From: Stereocaulon alpinum
Taxonomy: Eukaryota > Ascomycota > Lecanoromycetes > Lecanorales > Stereocaulaceae
Assembly: GCA_018257865.1 (NCBI GenBank)
Contig: JAEUBA010000002.1
Location: forward strand, 682,001-746,000
DNA length: 64,000 nt
Direction of reading: 5' to 3'
Made by a program: the position numbers and the translations under genes. Of the stretch, positions 13,033 to 24,230 are shown one piece after another (positions within the stretch are counted from its first letter, which is position 1; each line of letters begins with the position of its first letter). Under the pieces are notes generated by a model. The model ran no database searches. It saw only the letters and a list, made by a program, of their open reading frames with translations, and was not told the origin of the DNA.

Positions 13033-14105
13033 ATGGATGTCCTTCTGAGTAGAGAAGAAATAATTCGACTCTACAAACAAACCGCCGATAGGGCAAAGGC
13101 TGGTCGTGGTACACCGTACGATTGTACTCAGAAGGATATTGACGATTTCCATAAGCTTCCTCGCCAGACTGACAATCCTATATACAAGACCCCAGAGACT
13201 TCAATCAAGGAGCTCACATCGTTCCTCACCCAGCGAAAACCATGTTCCGATGTTAGACAGGCACTATCTCGATTGCGTGATGCAGTACGTCCCAGAATAA
13301 CATCCACCTATCAGCTCGAAAAAAAACTGCTAATAAAATGGGTCTAGGTACGAAGTACTGTTTGGGGCCCTGATCTTATAATGAAGGCCCTTCATGACAT
13401 CGATACAGCTTTCTTTATGTCTTGTCTACGTGGGAAAGTCATTGTCAACTGGACCGAGTCAAGCGAATTATTTGAGAGTATATCAACCAGGATTCTTCGG
13501 GGCTGTTGTGCTTGGCATGAAGATGGAACGTGTACAATCTACTTGAACGCCGACCAGATACTCGTGTCTCCGACGCCCTTTCTCCAAATGTGGCGAACAA
13601 CGATCCATGAATTTGTGGTAAGTGGCCGTTGAGAAAGCTCAGTATGGAACAGTCATACTGACCTAGCAAGCAGCACGCTTACATCCATGTCACAAGCCAT
13701 GGTGCAGAAAGCCCCTATGATAACTTCAGATCTCTCGAACGAAAACACGAGTGGTCCTTCTATTGGGCATTAAATCATGCTCATAAGCGAGCCATGAACT
13801 ACCTTGACTTGCCAGTGCTCAGAGACAACGACAAATACCTTCTGATTATAGAGGAGGAGTGGGAAGCCATCTATGAAGATACGGCGAGGCTCTACAGCCG
13901 CAAGGCTGACTCCAGTCACGACCGGATGCGCATCTTGGAAGACGTCGTGAGGTTTCGAGCAACGCCAGGATATTACCGACGCAAGACTCTGCGAAATCTT
14001 CGCCCAACCTCTCATTCAGACCCCCGCGCAACTCGGACGCCCGTTCCGGGACAGCTACCATACAAAGCTGGACCAGCGACAGGCCGCCATCCGATTTCAC
14101 GGTAA
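13033..14105 (+). CDS. SprT-like zinc metalloprotease, copy 1
   Basis: Predicted 317-residue SprT-like protease; known family members (SPRTN, Wss1, GCNA) cleave DNA-crosslinked proteins, but the role of this fungal group is unknown. Model: exons 13,033-13,284, 13,348-13,617 and 13,674-14,105. Intron 1 (63 bp, GTACGT...TAG with a TGCTAAT branch site) removes an in-frame stop and restores the WGPDLI block conserved in the other copies. Intron 2 (56 bp) splits the zinc motif as HEFV^H (residues 171-175). The third ligand is probably H199 in HEWSF. The N-terminus carries the family signature TPYDCTQKDIDDF. The start is the Met matching the start region of the paralogues; the frame is also open upstream. 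The C-terminal tail is unique to this copy. Intact as read. Confidence 0.75.
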
Positions 14106-14779
14106 CGAATTACTGAGAAAGCTTATATGGCAAGGAAGGTCTACATTGCAACAGGTTCGCTCCAAACATAGTAAGTATGCAAATGACGCTTTCAGCTGTC
14201 GGTAGCCTTGTTTCTCTGAATAGTGTCGGATAATGGCAGAGTCTATGACCCATGAGGCTGCTAGCGACCAGTTCCAACTTGCAAGCAGACTCTGTGGGTT
14301 TTCGATTTCATTCCAGTGAATTTTCGCCTATCAAGAAACCCCCCTCTACGGTAGATGTGATCAAGGTGCCTTTAAGATCTCGTAAACATTTCGGGTAGTC
14401 TCATACCCTGGCTTCTGTTGTAGCATCAGTAGGCTTCAGCAAGTGGTACCGGAGACGGGTGGTGACTCCAAATCCAATTTTAGCAAAGGAGTCTTCATAG
14501 CCAGAGACGTTAACCAGGTTTGCTATATCGACAATCCCAGAAGTAATGTTGTTTCAAGATTCTTCACATCTTCACGCTCTACCGTACTGACATCAAAAGG
14601 CTTAGAACTAATGACAATCTTGGTGTATTCAAGCAGATCGTACGATCGTCGTTCTTCGCCACTACGTACAGAAGACTCAACATAGACATTATCTAGGCCA
14701 ATGAAGTCGCAGCGAACGTCTCCGTACTATCATACCGCGGTCCACTACCTCTTGTACGAAGTCTTCGGCCTCGAGAGTA
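14106..14779. other. Intergenic between convergent SprT copies 1 and 2
   Basis: Nothing recognisable; only short unsupported open frames. Confidence 0.4.
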
Positions 14780-15730
14780 TCAGTAGGGAGGGGTCCCAGT
14801 ACTAAAAGGACCATTCCATGAGCTCCGAGTGGTGTTGCTGGAGCTTGGATAACTCCGGAAGTCTTCTGATGGTCCATATGATGATTCTAACATGCGCTGT
14901 CGCTGGTCATCACCCTCCGAGATGTTCCTCCAGGGAAATTTACAACCCTCCCACGCCCCCATTACGCACATGTTCATATACTTGTGCGCTCGATGGTCGA
15001 TGAAACAATGCAGCCGCTCGAAATATCGTCCATGGCCGGGGTCCAGATCGTCTTCAGTCCCTAAATAGCTGGTGTGTGCGGTTACGGTGCCGTACGCGTG
15101 CTATTGATGACATTAGCCTAAAACATCCGGTCATTCGCCGACATGAAAACTTACAATCATCTCGTGTAACATCGTCTGCCACATCTGCTCACAAGGATTT
15201 GCAGCGTCCAGTATTTGGTCTGCATATAGATGGACAAGACAAAGTCCCAACTCAGGACCGACACCTGGCCACATCACGCCATACCTCTTGAATACGCAAC
15301 CATAGAGATTAGCAGGTACAGACCACGTGTGGCTCCAACGAACAGCCACACTGCCTCGAAGGCGACCATCGAAAAAGGCAAGATCCAGATCCTTGGCTGC
15401 TTTGATGATGACATCGGGGCCCCAATTCGGATTCCATCGTGCAGTTCGAAGTCGCATCAAGGCTTCCAGGACTTCATAAGAAGGTTGTCGAAGTGGATCT
15501 AGGAAATCTTCTAGCATTCCTACTGCTGCTGTCTTGCTCACGACTCCTTCTTGGTTGCCTCTTGTGCAATGTTGAAACTCGTCGATATCCGACTGGCTGC
15601 AGGCATATGGTGTGCCCTTGTTGGCTTCCACGGGTAGCTGTGCTTGGTAATGAAGGTTGTCGATCTCGAGCACATGATTTGCGTCGTTGAGGATTAGATC
15701 CATTTCCGTCGGTCTAGCGGGCTTGAACAC
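14780..15730 (-). CDS. SprT-like zinc metalloprotease, copy 2
   Basis: Predicted 298 residues from exons 15,155-15,730 and 14,780-15,100 on the minus strand, joined by a 54-bp intron (GTAAGT...TAG) that splits the zinc motif as HEMI^H (residues 189-193). The third zinc ligand is probably H215 in HGRYF. The family signature GTPYACSQSDIDEF and the WGPDVIIKAAKDLD block are present. The start used is the first Met (MFKPARPTE); a second Met nine codons on is equally possible. It is convergent with copy 1. The tail after the zinc site is shorter than in copies 5 and 6 and not alike. Intact as read; substrate unknown. Confidence 0.72.
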
Positions 15731-16538
15731 GATGGGAATGAGAAGTTCGGAGTACGGTTGCTCATGCTAATGTTCAAAGCTCGAATACTTTGCTTGACAC
15801 AGAAACATATCGAAAGCCAAGGCATCCCATAGATTTTTCCAAGATGCAAAGTGACGACTCAATGTGTTAGCGGTCTCAAAACACATATTTGGGATTTGTA
15901 TCGACAATACTATGTCATAACTTCACTTCGACTCTAGTCTCACCCGTCAAGCAACACGCTTGCATTTGGCTTGTGTTCTTTGCTATCGATATAACCATTT
16001 TATGTTTGTTGTTACATATGATCTTTTCGGAGCGATCTTTCCCGTCATACGTAAAGTTTGTTAGCAGAAGAATGAGACGCCCGAAGTGGTGCAGTCTTCT
16101 TCCCACGAAACCATTTCTTTTTGCCAGGTCGCTTTGTGCATCTTGCTTGAATTTCAAGATACGTACGCAGCTCAATGGGAAATCACCATTTTCAGCTTAG
16201 ACTATGACAATATTCTCCACCAGTATGCTTCGGTCCAATGTTCCCATCTCTCTCTACGAAGACAGTCACGACCATGATAATGACCCCAAAATCGAGCGAT
16301 GTCACTTCTACCCATTGTCTGCATCGACTACAAAAAGTCATTCAAGACAGTCATAACACTAGTAAGCTGTAACACATGGTCGTCGCACCTTCGTGTTCGT
16401 AGTGCCTGTATTGCGTGTTCTACAGATTTTTTCCAGTCTACCAATTCAGTGACTTATTTTTCGGCAGTTGACTTAGGGAAACCAACCATTGGTCGTCACA
16501 AGACACTTAGCCACGCCAGAGCTCTGCGGTTTTAGTTA
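15731..16538. other. Intergenic between divergent SprT copies 2 and 3
   Basis: No gene recognised; presumably holds both promoters. Short open frames on both strands show no family features. Confidence 0.4.
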
Positions 16539-17458
16539 ATGTCTCCAGAGACTAGTCGGTATCCGAAGGTCATGCACCACCCAGAAGACACTCGCTACCG
16601 CGGTCAAACACGACAGCAAATTCGACAGCAGGACATCTTGGTAGACATTGACGAAGCAGTCGCAGAAGTCATCGCACATAATGAGAGAATGATGTATATT
16701 GGTTCTAATTCGCACACCCCAGCCGAGAGAGCCGCGATCCGTAGAATGGAAGCTGTCCTTGCAGATCTTGAGGACTGCGTGCGCGGAAAGAACCCCCATC
16801 AAACAATCCTTCAAATCGAAGTAACCATGGCGTCTTTCAGTCTTGGTACTACTACTAGCGAACCGGTGTGTATAGTCGACATATTCAATGATCTAGATAC
16901 AATATTCTTCGCCGGTATTCTTCGTGGCCACGTGGATGTTTCCTGGGGTAGCGCCGCCGACTTCGATGGGGACTATGACAAGGATCTCGGGTGTACAGAA
17001 TCTACAGACCTCGGCCGGTGCAGCATCATGCTCAATAAGGACATGCTGACAACTCCAGGTTCTTGGCCGCTTCTGGAAAAGGTGTGGTCAACTTTGCTAC
17101 ATGAGATGTGTGTAAGTACATTCAAGATCCATTCAATTATTAATCCCAATATTGACTCGACTCCTAGCATGCTGTATCAATGACTCGAGTGCCTGAAGAA
17201 CGATGGAACGAAGAACCGCATGATGCGCAATTCCGCATCCTGATACACGCTGTTCACAGGCACTCGTTCCAGCATTTCCTACTTCCAGCCATCGATAAAT
17301 GGGAGACCTACAAACACAATCATCTTATGAGTGACGAGTGGGCCGATGATTCTGGACCAGATGCCAACGAAGTTGGTTCTAACGATGGAGAATCTGACGA
17401 TGATATCTCCGAAGACGATGAGTCCGCTGGCGATGGAGATCCTGAGAACAGTGAGTGA
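16539..17458 (+). CDS. SprT-like zinc metalloprotease, copy 3 (divergent subtype)
   Basis: Predicted 287 residues from exons 16,539-17,111 and 17,168-17,458, with a 56-bp GTAAGT...TAG intron splitting the zinc motif as HEMC^H (188-192). The probable third ligand is H209 in HDAQF. The N-terminal half is divergent: the canonical Y-x-C-T/S-Q-x-D-I-D signature and the WGPD block are not clear, although FNDLDTIFFAGILRG aligns to the paralogues. After the zinc site it shares HAVHRHS and HNHLMSDEW with copy 8 (HAIHRHS, RNHLMSEYW), so these two form a subfamily. The tail is strongly acidic. The stop codon overlaps a possible donor (GTGAGT), so a further 3' exon cannot be excluded. Confidence 0.68.
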
Positions 17459-18222
17459 TTTGCCGAACATAGGGTGCGCGGCCAATATTTCAAGGCAGTT
17501 AAAGCCTGATGTTATTCGCCGTACCATGTGTGACCGTAGTATGTGGTGCCCTCCCATGCGACACGTTGAAGCTAGTTTAATGTTCGACATTGACGAGCCC
17601 CAATCATTGACAGCTCAGTCTGTGTAGCTAAGGGTTTTTGGCTTAATGAACTGATATCAGATGGTGCCAAGATTTCCGTCTCTGAATCATATGATGGGTC
17701 GTTTGGCGCTCAAATTTGCTAGTTCCATCCAATAAACTTTGTGTACTTCTTGCATAGCGCCATTACCCGCTCTTCTCTTCAGCACAATGTCCCACTTTGC
17801 TTGAAGCTTAATTTGTTTCATGTCTCTGTAGGCCCCGCACGCAAGTCAATTCCATCATGGACGATGAATACACTTCCTATACATCAGATTCTACAACATA
17901 TGCTTCTGAAATGCCCGCTTCGTCGCCGGTGTTCACACCATGTCGACAAAGCAGCTTCGCGTTAGAGAAGCCTTGATGACATTTGATTTTGAAGTTGGAG
18001 GGACAAGGATATCTTCGAGCATGCGATTTCTTCGTTACTTCACCATTTGGTCAATGAGATTATGATGGGGACGCCAAGCGGTTTGCCGACGTTACTATTC
18101 CACAATTTCACATATGGATAATTTTCCATTGAGCATTTTGCACCCGACTTGCCCATCTTAGACTATGTCTCATCATTTCCTAGGCCTGTATCAATTCTCC
18201 AAGTGTAGCTTCGATAACGACC
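17459..18222. other. Intergenic between SprT copies 3 and 4
   Basis: No recognised gene. A 39-codon Ser/Thr-rich frame (17,857-17,976, starting MDDEYTSYTSDS) is the only protein-like item, with no support beyond composition. Confidence 0.35.
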
Positions 18223-19154
18223 ATGGAGCATTCCTCGAACGAAGACGACTTTAATCGGTTCCGGAAAGCCATGAAAGACCCAATACGTTTAGATTTTGGC
18301 ACACAATATCCATGTAGCCAAGCAGATATTGACGGGTTCCGGAGACCTATGCGAGGTGACGTTACTTGTTTCCTAACTTATGCAGAGGCAACTAGCTCTT
18401 TGATAGACATGTCGTATCCGTGGGGATCGATGACACAAACGCAGCCTATTATGGACGCCCTTAGACGTCTCCAACTTGCCAGAAAAGAGAAGACTTTCAG
18501 CCCTCATCTCATCATCAAGGCTGCCTGCGACATCGATATTGCATTTTTCGGCTCCCAGTTATGGGGAAATACCATCATCCGGTGGGAGTATGTACCGGAA
18601 TACCCGAGATTGACGACATTATATGGACACACGCAACGTCACCCAGGCGGGCGAGCTGTGATTACGTTGAATGCGGCCATCATGTTTAAGGCCGAAGATC
18701 CATGCGAAGAGATGTGGCGGACCATGCTTCACGAAATGGTGGTGAGTGTTCGAATGTGATACGTGGGCAATTCGACTGCTGATTAGGTTCCTAGCATGCA
18801 TTTCAGTTCGTGACATGCGGGAATTTTACTGATAATGACGTGGATGAGCTGCCTCCATATCAGCTGCTTCCTGAAGAGCAGTCACCATGTGATCTGACCT
18901 CACGCGTGCGAGCGCTTGCTGTGAATGAGCCGGAGGAATACCATCAACGACAACGATTCCACTCGTCTACACACTCATCTCGGAACATTGACTTCCTACT
19001 CTTCCGACCTCTTCCTCAGGTCATCTTTGACCTACACCTTCGCAACTTCCTTGCATCCTCCTCCAAGGTGCGCTTCGATTACAAAGAGTGTCTTAATGGT
19101 CGTCGCCAGAAGAACATATGTGTTCGACCAATCAATTGGCGAGCGCTTACCTAG
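18223..19154 (+). CDS. SprT-like protein, copy 4, third zinc ligand not evident
   Basis: Exons 18,223-18,741 and 18,795-19,154 give 292 residues. The 53-bp intron (GTGAGT...CTAG) splits the zinc motif as HEMV^H (170-174). The N-terminal signature QYPCSQADIDGF and the block LIIKAACDIDIAFF are intact. After the zinc motif the sequence no longer follows the paralogues: no H-x-x-x-F occurs 17-27 residues downstream, where all other full copies have it, and the next His is about 50 residues away. Either the second exon is decayed or mis-modelled, or this copy has lost full zinc coordination. A frameshift in the second half is possible. Confidence 0.6.
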
Positions 19155-19796
19155 CCCCTTTGAGGTCGGACATCAATCCGAACGGCAGCGGCAATCAAAC
19201 GAATGTTTCCAAGCTCAGACGTTGTCACCTTTTGCTATCTTGGAACTTACGAGAGACATATGCTTACCTTTGGGATCATAATGATTCTGCGACTTACGCC
19301 CACAATCACCAAAAATGCCGGACCAAGGCCCCACAACGTGTGGTGCTGTCGCCAATATCTAAGCACAGCTCTGTCACGGGGACCGGGCGAAGTTTCTGGT
19401 GTCTGTTTCTTGAGAGGCCATCGTTGGGGGTGTTGACGGGCAATATGGGTAGAAGGAGTGGGTTTGCCAAAGGATTGAGAACGGCGGAGAGCCCTTCCGA
19501 GGCTCCTAGTACCTCAATATAAAGGCCCTGAGATTGGAGTCGAAACATGCCCTAAAGAAGCATACTCGTCCAATTGGAGGTGGTAGAACTCGGTCTAGTA
19601 TTAAATCGAATGAGTCAGTTCCGATATAACAAGAATACTTGTGGAGTCTGAGTCTGGAATATATGCGCAAACACCAGGACAACAACCGTGAGTTATGAAG
19701 CTGACTCTGTGAAATAACACCACTATGTGTTGCTTTGTCAATATATCGTGCATCACCAATACTCAGTCTCCGCTTAGCTCTCCATTACCTCCAGCC
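19155..19796. other. Intergenic between convergent SprT copies 4 and 5
   Basis: Overlapping short frames in several phases, none with recognisable motifs. It may contain eroded remains of the C-terminal part of copy 4. Confidence 0.35.
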
Positions 19797-20756
19797 CTAC
19801 TGAACATTGCAACTTTGACCGCCATCTTTGCCCTGAACTGGATCAGTGGCGTCAACAGTGCCTCCATCCTTCGAACCAGAAGTCCCACCACTCGAGTCTA
19901 GCGTATTAATCTTTGGAGCCGTCGTATCGCAGGCGTTAGCTTCGAGCATAGGAAATGCATCTAAGTCTTCGTCGCTTGCCTCCAGATACTGTGTCACCAA
20001 TGAAGGTAGCCTGCTCATGATATTTGGTCCCCATCGGAATTGTTTATTATGGAGGAAGCCTCCCAAGTAGCTGTCGCTGCGAAGGTAGATGAGGTTCAAG
20101 ATAAAGCGGAAGTGAAATCCATGGCCGTCGTTGTATCTCTCCCCTTGTGCGACGTCGAATGGAAGAGGCTTGAGGGAGTCATAGAAAATATCAATGTAGG
20201 CGTGTACAAGCTCGTGGACCAGGACATGCCACATTAGCTCGTTTGGTTCCTCGTCATCGAATATTGTGTCTGAGTTTAGTGTGATCATGCAAGTGGCTGC
20301 AGAGTCCGTGCTTGGGTAGCCAAAATGGGTTGTCCCGTACAGGCTTCCAATAACTGGTCTGCCCACGTCCCGCATCATTGAAGCGGTAGTCCCCCACTGG
20401 ACACCAAAGTTTTCACGCAGTTTGCCGTTGAAGAAAGCCGTGTCCAAGTCATGAGCACCTTTGAGGATGATGTCCGGTCCCCAAATCTTGGACCTCATTG
20501 CATTCTCAAGGCGTTTGAGCGCCGACAGAATTTCCGGTGAAGGCGTCGAATTTGGATCAAGGAAAGTGTAAAGCTTACGCATTGCTAACTTCCAATTCAT
20601 GCGACGAAGAGGCTGGTCTCGATCGGGCATGCGAATGTAGTCGTTTATGTCCCTCTGCGTGCAGCCTTCATAGAAAGAACCGCTATCGAGAGACGGCCTA
20701 TGCTCGCACTGGCTTCGGAGGCGTTCTCGATCTGAATCACTGAGCTTATCTGACAT
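19797..20756 (-). CDS. SprT-like zinc metalloprotease, copy 5 (intronless)
   Basis: Single uninterrupted 319-residue frame and the clearest reference copy. The N-terminal signature is GCTQRDINDY (about 31-40), the conserved block is WGPDIILKGAHDLDTAFF (about 92-109), the zinc motif is HELVH (181-185) and the third ligand is probably H212 in HGFHF. A second conserved block, FRWGPNIMSRLPSL, is shared with copy 6 (FRWSQPKLRSLPSL). The low-complexity Gly/Ser/Asp tail has no visible domain. It lacks the intron that splits HExx^H in the other six, consistent with precise intron loss, for example through a cDNA intermediate. A 16-bp tandem repeat lies in the upstream region. Confidence 0.8.
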   Translation of the reverse strand: MSDKLSDSDRERLRSQCEHRPSLDSGSFYEGCTQRDINDYIRMPDRDQPLRRMNWKLAMRKLYTFLDPNSTPSPEILSALKRLENAMRSKIWGPDIILKGAHDLDTAFFNGKLRENFGVQWGTTASMMRDVGRPVIGSLYGTTHFGYPSTDSAATCMITLNSDTIFDDEEPNELMWHVLVHELVHAYIDIFYDSLKPLPFDVAQGERYNDGHGFHFRFILNLIYLRSDSYLGGFLHNKQFRWGPNIMSRLPSLVTQYLEASDEDLDAFPMLEANACDTTAPKINTLDSSGGTSGSKDGGTVDATDPVQGKDGGQSCNVQ

Positions 20757-21314
20757 TGTGGATGTGTGACAGGACGATAGTACGATCTGAGGGTTTCTCG
20801 GACCAGGCTCTATGAGTGTTAGGGGTATGTGTCAATATGTGTATGTGTCAATATGTGTATGTGTCAATATGTGTATGTGTCAATATGTGTATGTATTCAA
20901 CGATATGTGCAACACGAACAACGCACACTGCACAAAGAGTATCATCTAACACGGATCAAAGCCACTCCTCTACCTAATTAACCCGTCCAGTTCCTGAGCA
21001 GTGTTCACCCCTTATACATATACATTATACCTTCTGCAAGTCCCACTCACAATGATATCTCTAAGATAACGAGCTTGTATACGTATTACAAATCTGCAGT
21101 ATAATGTAGGCAGCTACACACCGTTGGGTGCGAAATTGCGTGGTCCTAGTACTCTGGCCGCATTGTGTGTTCTGAGGTTCAATACCTACACTCGACACAT
21201 TCAGGAGGTCTCGTTCATACGAATCTTGTCGTAAGATTCAAACCACGTTCCCTTCAACAACGGTCATCTGTGACCTGGCTCAGAACATAGCGGACACTGA
21301 CCATCTCGCCCTCG
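20757..21314. other. Intergenic, divergent promoters of SprT copies 5 and 6
   Basis: A 558-bp region between two head-to-head copies. It contains the 16-bp minisatellite described separately. No other element can be named. Confidence 0.45.
20825..20894 (+). repeat. 16-bp minisatellite, about 4.4 units
   Basis: GTATGTGTCAATATGT is repeated perfectly four times from 20,825 to 20,888, with the start of a fifth unit (GTATGT). It lies about 70 bp upstream of the start codon of SprT copy 5, so in its promoter or 5' UTR. Confidence 0.95.
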
Positions 21315-22581
21315 ATGTCGAATTGTATGGAAGCATGTTGCAATCTCAGCGACCTAGACCGAGAAATTTTGCGCAGTCAGACTGAGCGTCCTGTACGCTT
21401 CGACCGATGTACGCCATACCAATGTACCCAGGAAGATATTGACTGCTACACCAAGAGGTTCGTTCAGAAAGAAATCTACTCGACGGACATTGGCGAAGCA
21501 ACACAGGAGATTACCTCCTTCCTCAGTCCAAATACTGAGCCACCACCAAAGGTACAGCAGGCGTTGAAACGTCTCAAGGACATAAGAAACCTTTGTTACT
21601 GGGGTCCCGATCTCATCATTAAAGCTGCTCACGACCTGGACACGGCTCTTTTTGGTGGGAAACTCCGTAAGAGAATCACCATTTCCTGGGTTAAACGAGA
21701 CTTCCTCAACCCTGATCTAAGTCTTGAGGGACGGCGAGAGCTTGTCGGTAGATGTAGCACTAGTCCACGCCAAGGGACTTGTGATGTGTTTCTGAACAAA
21801 GACGCCATCTTCGATTGGCGGGATCCGCGACATCAGATGTTCAGGACATTAATACATGAGATGGTGGTAAGTGATTTCTCGGAGTTTGCACGTTTTCATA
21901 TTACCGCGCTGACTCGATGTTCAGCATGCCTATATTGCGATTGCCAGTGGCTATCATGAGCCTGAGCCACAAGATCTTGCGAGAGGTTGGGTAGGAGGCC
22001 ATGGATGGCTTTTTCGCTGGATCATTAACCTTGCGGAACTCAGGTTGGAAAAGTTCGTGGGGGTTTGGTTTTGCTGTTATGCTTTCGGAAGGACGTTTCG
22101 CTGGTCGCAGCCCAAGTTGCGGTCGTTACCGTCGCTTGTGGCCAAATTACTAGGCGAAGACATTCGAGCCGACCCACACAAAAACGATATTAGACGAAAA
22201 GCCAAAGTTCGTTCGCCAACGGCCATTGGTGCCATTGAACCAACAGCTGAACCTCGTGATCTGGGTGGTAATAGTTTTAAGGCCAAAGAGTCGGCAAATG
22301 CAAAATCTGGAGACACCAGAGGCACCAGAGGCCGTGGGAGCGAAGAATCAAAGTCCGAGGATAAGGAAATCGTGTTGAGCGCGAAGGTTTTCGGATCGAA
22401 CACTTGTGACATGGAGTCTGAGAGCACGGCTTCTCTGGAAGCGATCAATCGATCAGATGCATCAGTGATAAAGGCTTCAGGATTCCAGAATGTAGATCCG
22501 AAAGGCCATTCAGAAGGCAAGACAGCTGGATTCAAACTCGAATCAACGAAGGCATCGAAGGAGGGTTCGGTGAGAATGTGA
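21315..22581 (+). CDS. SprT-like zinc metalloprotease, copy 6
   Basis: Predicted 402 residues from exons 21,315-21,866 and 21,925-22,581. The 58-bp intron (GTAAGT...TCAG) splits the zinc motif as HEMV^H (181-185); the third ligand is probably H210 in HGWLF. The signature TPYQCTQEDIDCY and the block WGPDLIIKAAHDLDTALF are intact. The protein continues with FRWSQPKLRSLPSLV, matching copy 5, then a roughly 150-residue charged, Ser/Gly/Lys-rich disordered tail without recognisable domains. A second Met four codons in could be the true start. The longest and best preserved intron-containing copy. Confidence 0.77.
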
Positions 22582-22920
22582 ACGATCAGTCGACGGAGTA
22601 ACTCAATTTACTTCAGGTCGAACAAGCGGTCAAGGATGCAGAGGGCTGCGCTACTCTATAAGAATCTAGTCCATCACCCATAGATCGTGGTGGACTTGCT
22701 GCGACCGGAATTCAATCGTTGGTCGAAAGAGCCTTGCGGCCCCACTGAGGATAGATATGCTATTATTGTCTATCATGCTTCTAGCTCTAAGTCTAGTGAT
22801 CAAGGTCATGCATCGTCCGAAAGAAATTCATCTATATTCTCAGAGGAAAATCATGCCATCCATGTTCGTCACCAATTCCCAGCGAATTTCGTTAAGCCGT
22901 AGTATGGGTGGAGAACATTC
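22582..22920. other. Intergenic, no gene seen
   Basis: Between convergent SprT copy 6 and the HAD hydrolase. Short frames only; nothing supported. Confidence 0.4.
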
Positions 22921-23776
22921 TCACATAGCCTCGACCTCAGCCAGCAACTTGTCAAATTCGCTCCAGTTGTACATGACATTCTTGCACCCAAGGTCCTTCA
23001 GCACCCCGAACATCTCCTTCTGCTTCTCAGCTCCACCATAGCTACCCACATACCCAATGGTTGGGATGCCAGCACGCACCGCGCTCAACGTCCCACTCTT
23101 GCTATCCTCGACAGCCACACACTCTCCAGGATCCTTGCCAATGACCTTGCAAGCATGCAAGTAGATAGCTGGATCAGGCTTTGTAGTCGGCTTCTCCAAG
23201 CTCGTAGCAGCGCTGAAGATATGATCGGGAGGGAAGTATTTGGCTTGGCCGACCTTGTTTACCGATGCCTGCACACGTCTCAAAGCGCTGCTGCTTACGA
23301 CCGCCATGCCATATTTCTTGCTCTTGCTCAACTTTTCCAACTCCTCACTGCAGCCCACGCATGGCTTGGCGTCACGTTCGAGCTTCGCAATCACTTTGTC
23401 TTCTTCCATGGATACGTATTTCTCCATTTCATCATCGGGGATCGAGAAGTTGAATTTCTTCTCCAGGCCTTTGAGCATGCCGCGAAAGTTTTGGCCAACG
23501 AAGTCGGAGAGCAGCTCGGGGCCCGTGTAACGCTGGTCAATGTTGTATTTGGCAAGAATCTCATTGGAGAGGTCGGCACAGGCTTCAAATGCGAGTTCCT
23601 CGGAGAGGACAAGGGTGTTGTCGCAGTCGAAGAGGAGCTGGGTTATCTGATGAGGGTAGATATTAGTGAGTTTGATCGGTGGGGGTGGGGAGGTGGGGAG
23701 GAGGGGAGGAAGAGCTGGGTGAAAGAAGTAAAATTGGAGGTGGGTATGGAGGACGTGGAGGACGTACCTTAGGCAT
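22921..23776 (-). CDS. HAD-superfamily hydrolase (phosphoglycolate/beta-PGM-like)
   Basis: Predicted 244-residue cytosolic haloacid-dehalogenase-type phosphatase. Exon 1 is only nine bases (Met-Pro-Lys, 23,768-23,776), followed by a 121-bp intron (GTACGT...CAG with an ACTAAT branch site) and exon 2 at 22,921-23,646. Motif I is DCDNT (residues 10-14, nucleophile D10), motif II is around VVSSS, motif III has Lys in TKPDP, and motif IV is VEDSKSG. The inserted helical cap places it with the beta-phosphoglucomutase/phosphoglycolate phosphatase group. The physiological substrate cannot be read from the sequence. The frame is open upstream, but the MPK exon matches the normal start of fungal relatives. 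Confidence 0.83.
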
Positions 23777-24230
23777 GCTTGCGGAAGCAAGGCAGTTGAG
23801 TGAAATAGAGAGGGTGAGTGTGAAATCTATTGGACTTTTGTCAGTTGTGTGACCGGTAACCGAGCCAGTGGTGGGGCTTGTTGGCCTACCTTAAAGAGTT
23901 GAGGTTGTAACTGTGTACAGTACCCAATTGGTCTTCGAAGACCCTCTAGAAGCTCTGCAGTATCAAAAAATATTAGAGAAGGGAAGAACGATGTTTGTGT
24001 GTGGTGTTTTCTAGCGGTGAAAAGCAATTGGGAGGCTCGAGGGAGTGGCTGCTTGATTGGACGATGTTCGACGCCAGATCGCCGCCCCCACCAGCTTCGC
24101 TGGCGGCTTGGCAATACAGGGCCCATTCGTGCCATTCATCCATCCCACTTCGTATAGCACCGAGCGATTGACCAATCAGGCGTCGCGTCTGAAAATAGGA
24201 GCAAAACTTAGGACTGATTGAAGAGCCATT
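23777..24230. promoter_or_regulatory. Divergent intergenic region
   Basis: About 450 bp between the HAD hydrolase (minus) and the PGAP4-like gene (plus), which must hold both promoters. No specific factor site can be named. Confidence 0.4.

Noticed and set aside
17857..17976. 39-codon Ser/Thr-rich ORF between SprT copies 3 and 4
   Set aside because: Too short and without motif, signal peptide or splice evidence; listed only as intergenic content.
22077..22535. 152-codon minus-strand open frame
   Set aside because: It is the antisense of the low-complexity tail of SprT copy 6; no motif and no splice support.
23155..23772. 205-codon plus-strand open frame
   Set aside because: Antisense shadow of the HAD hydrolase, whose motifs and splice sites are clear on the other strand.
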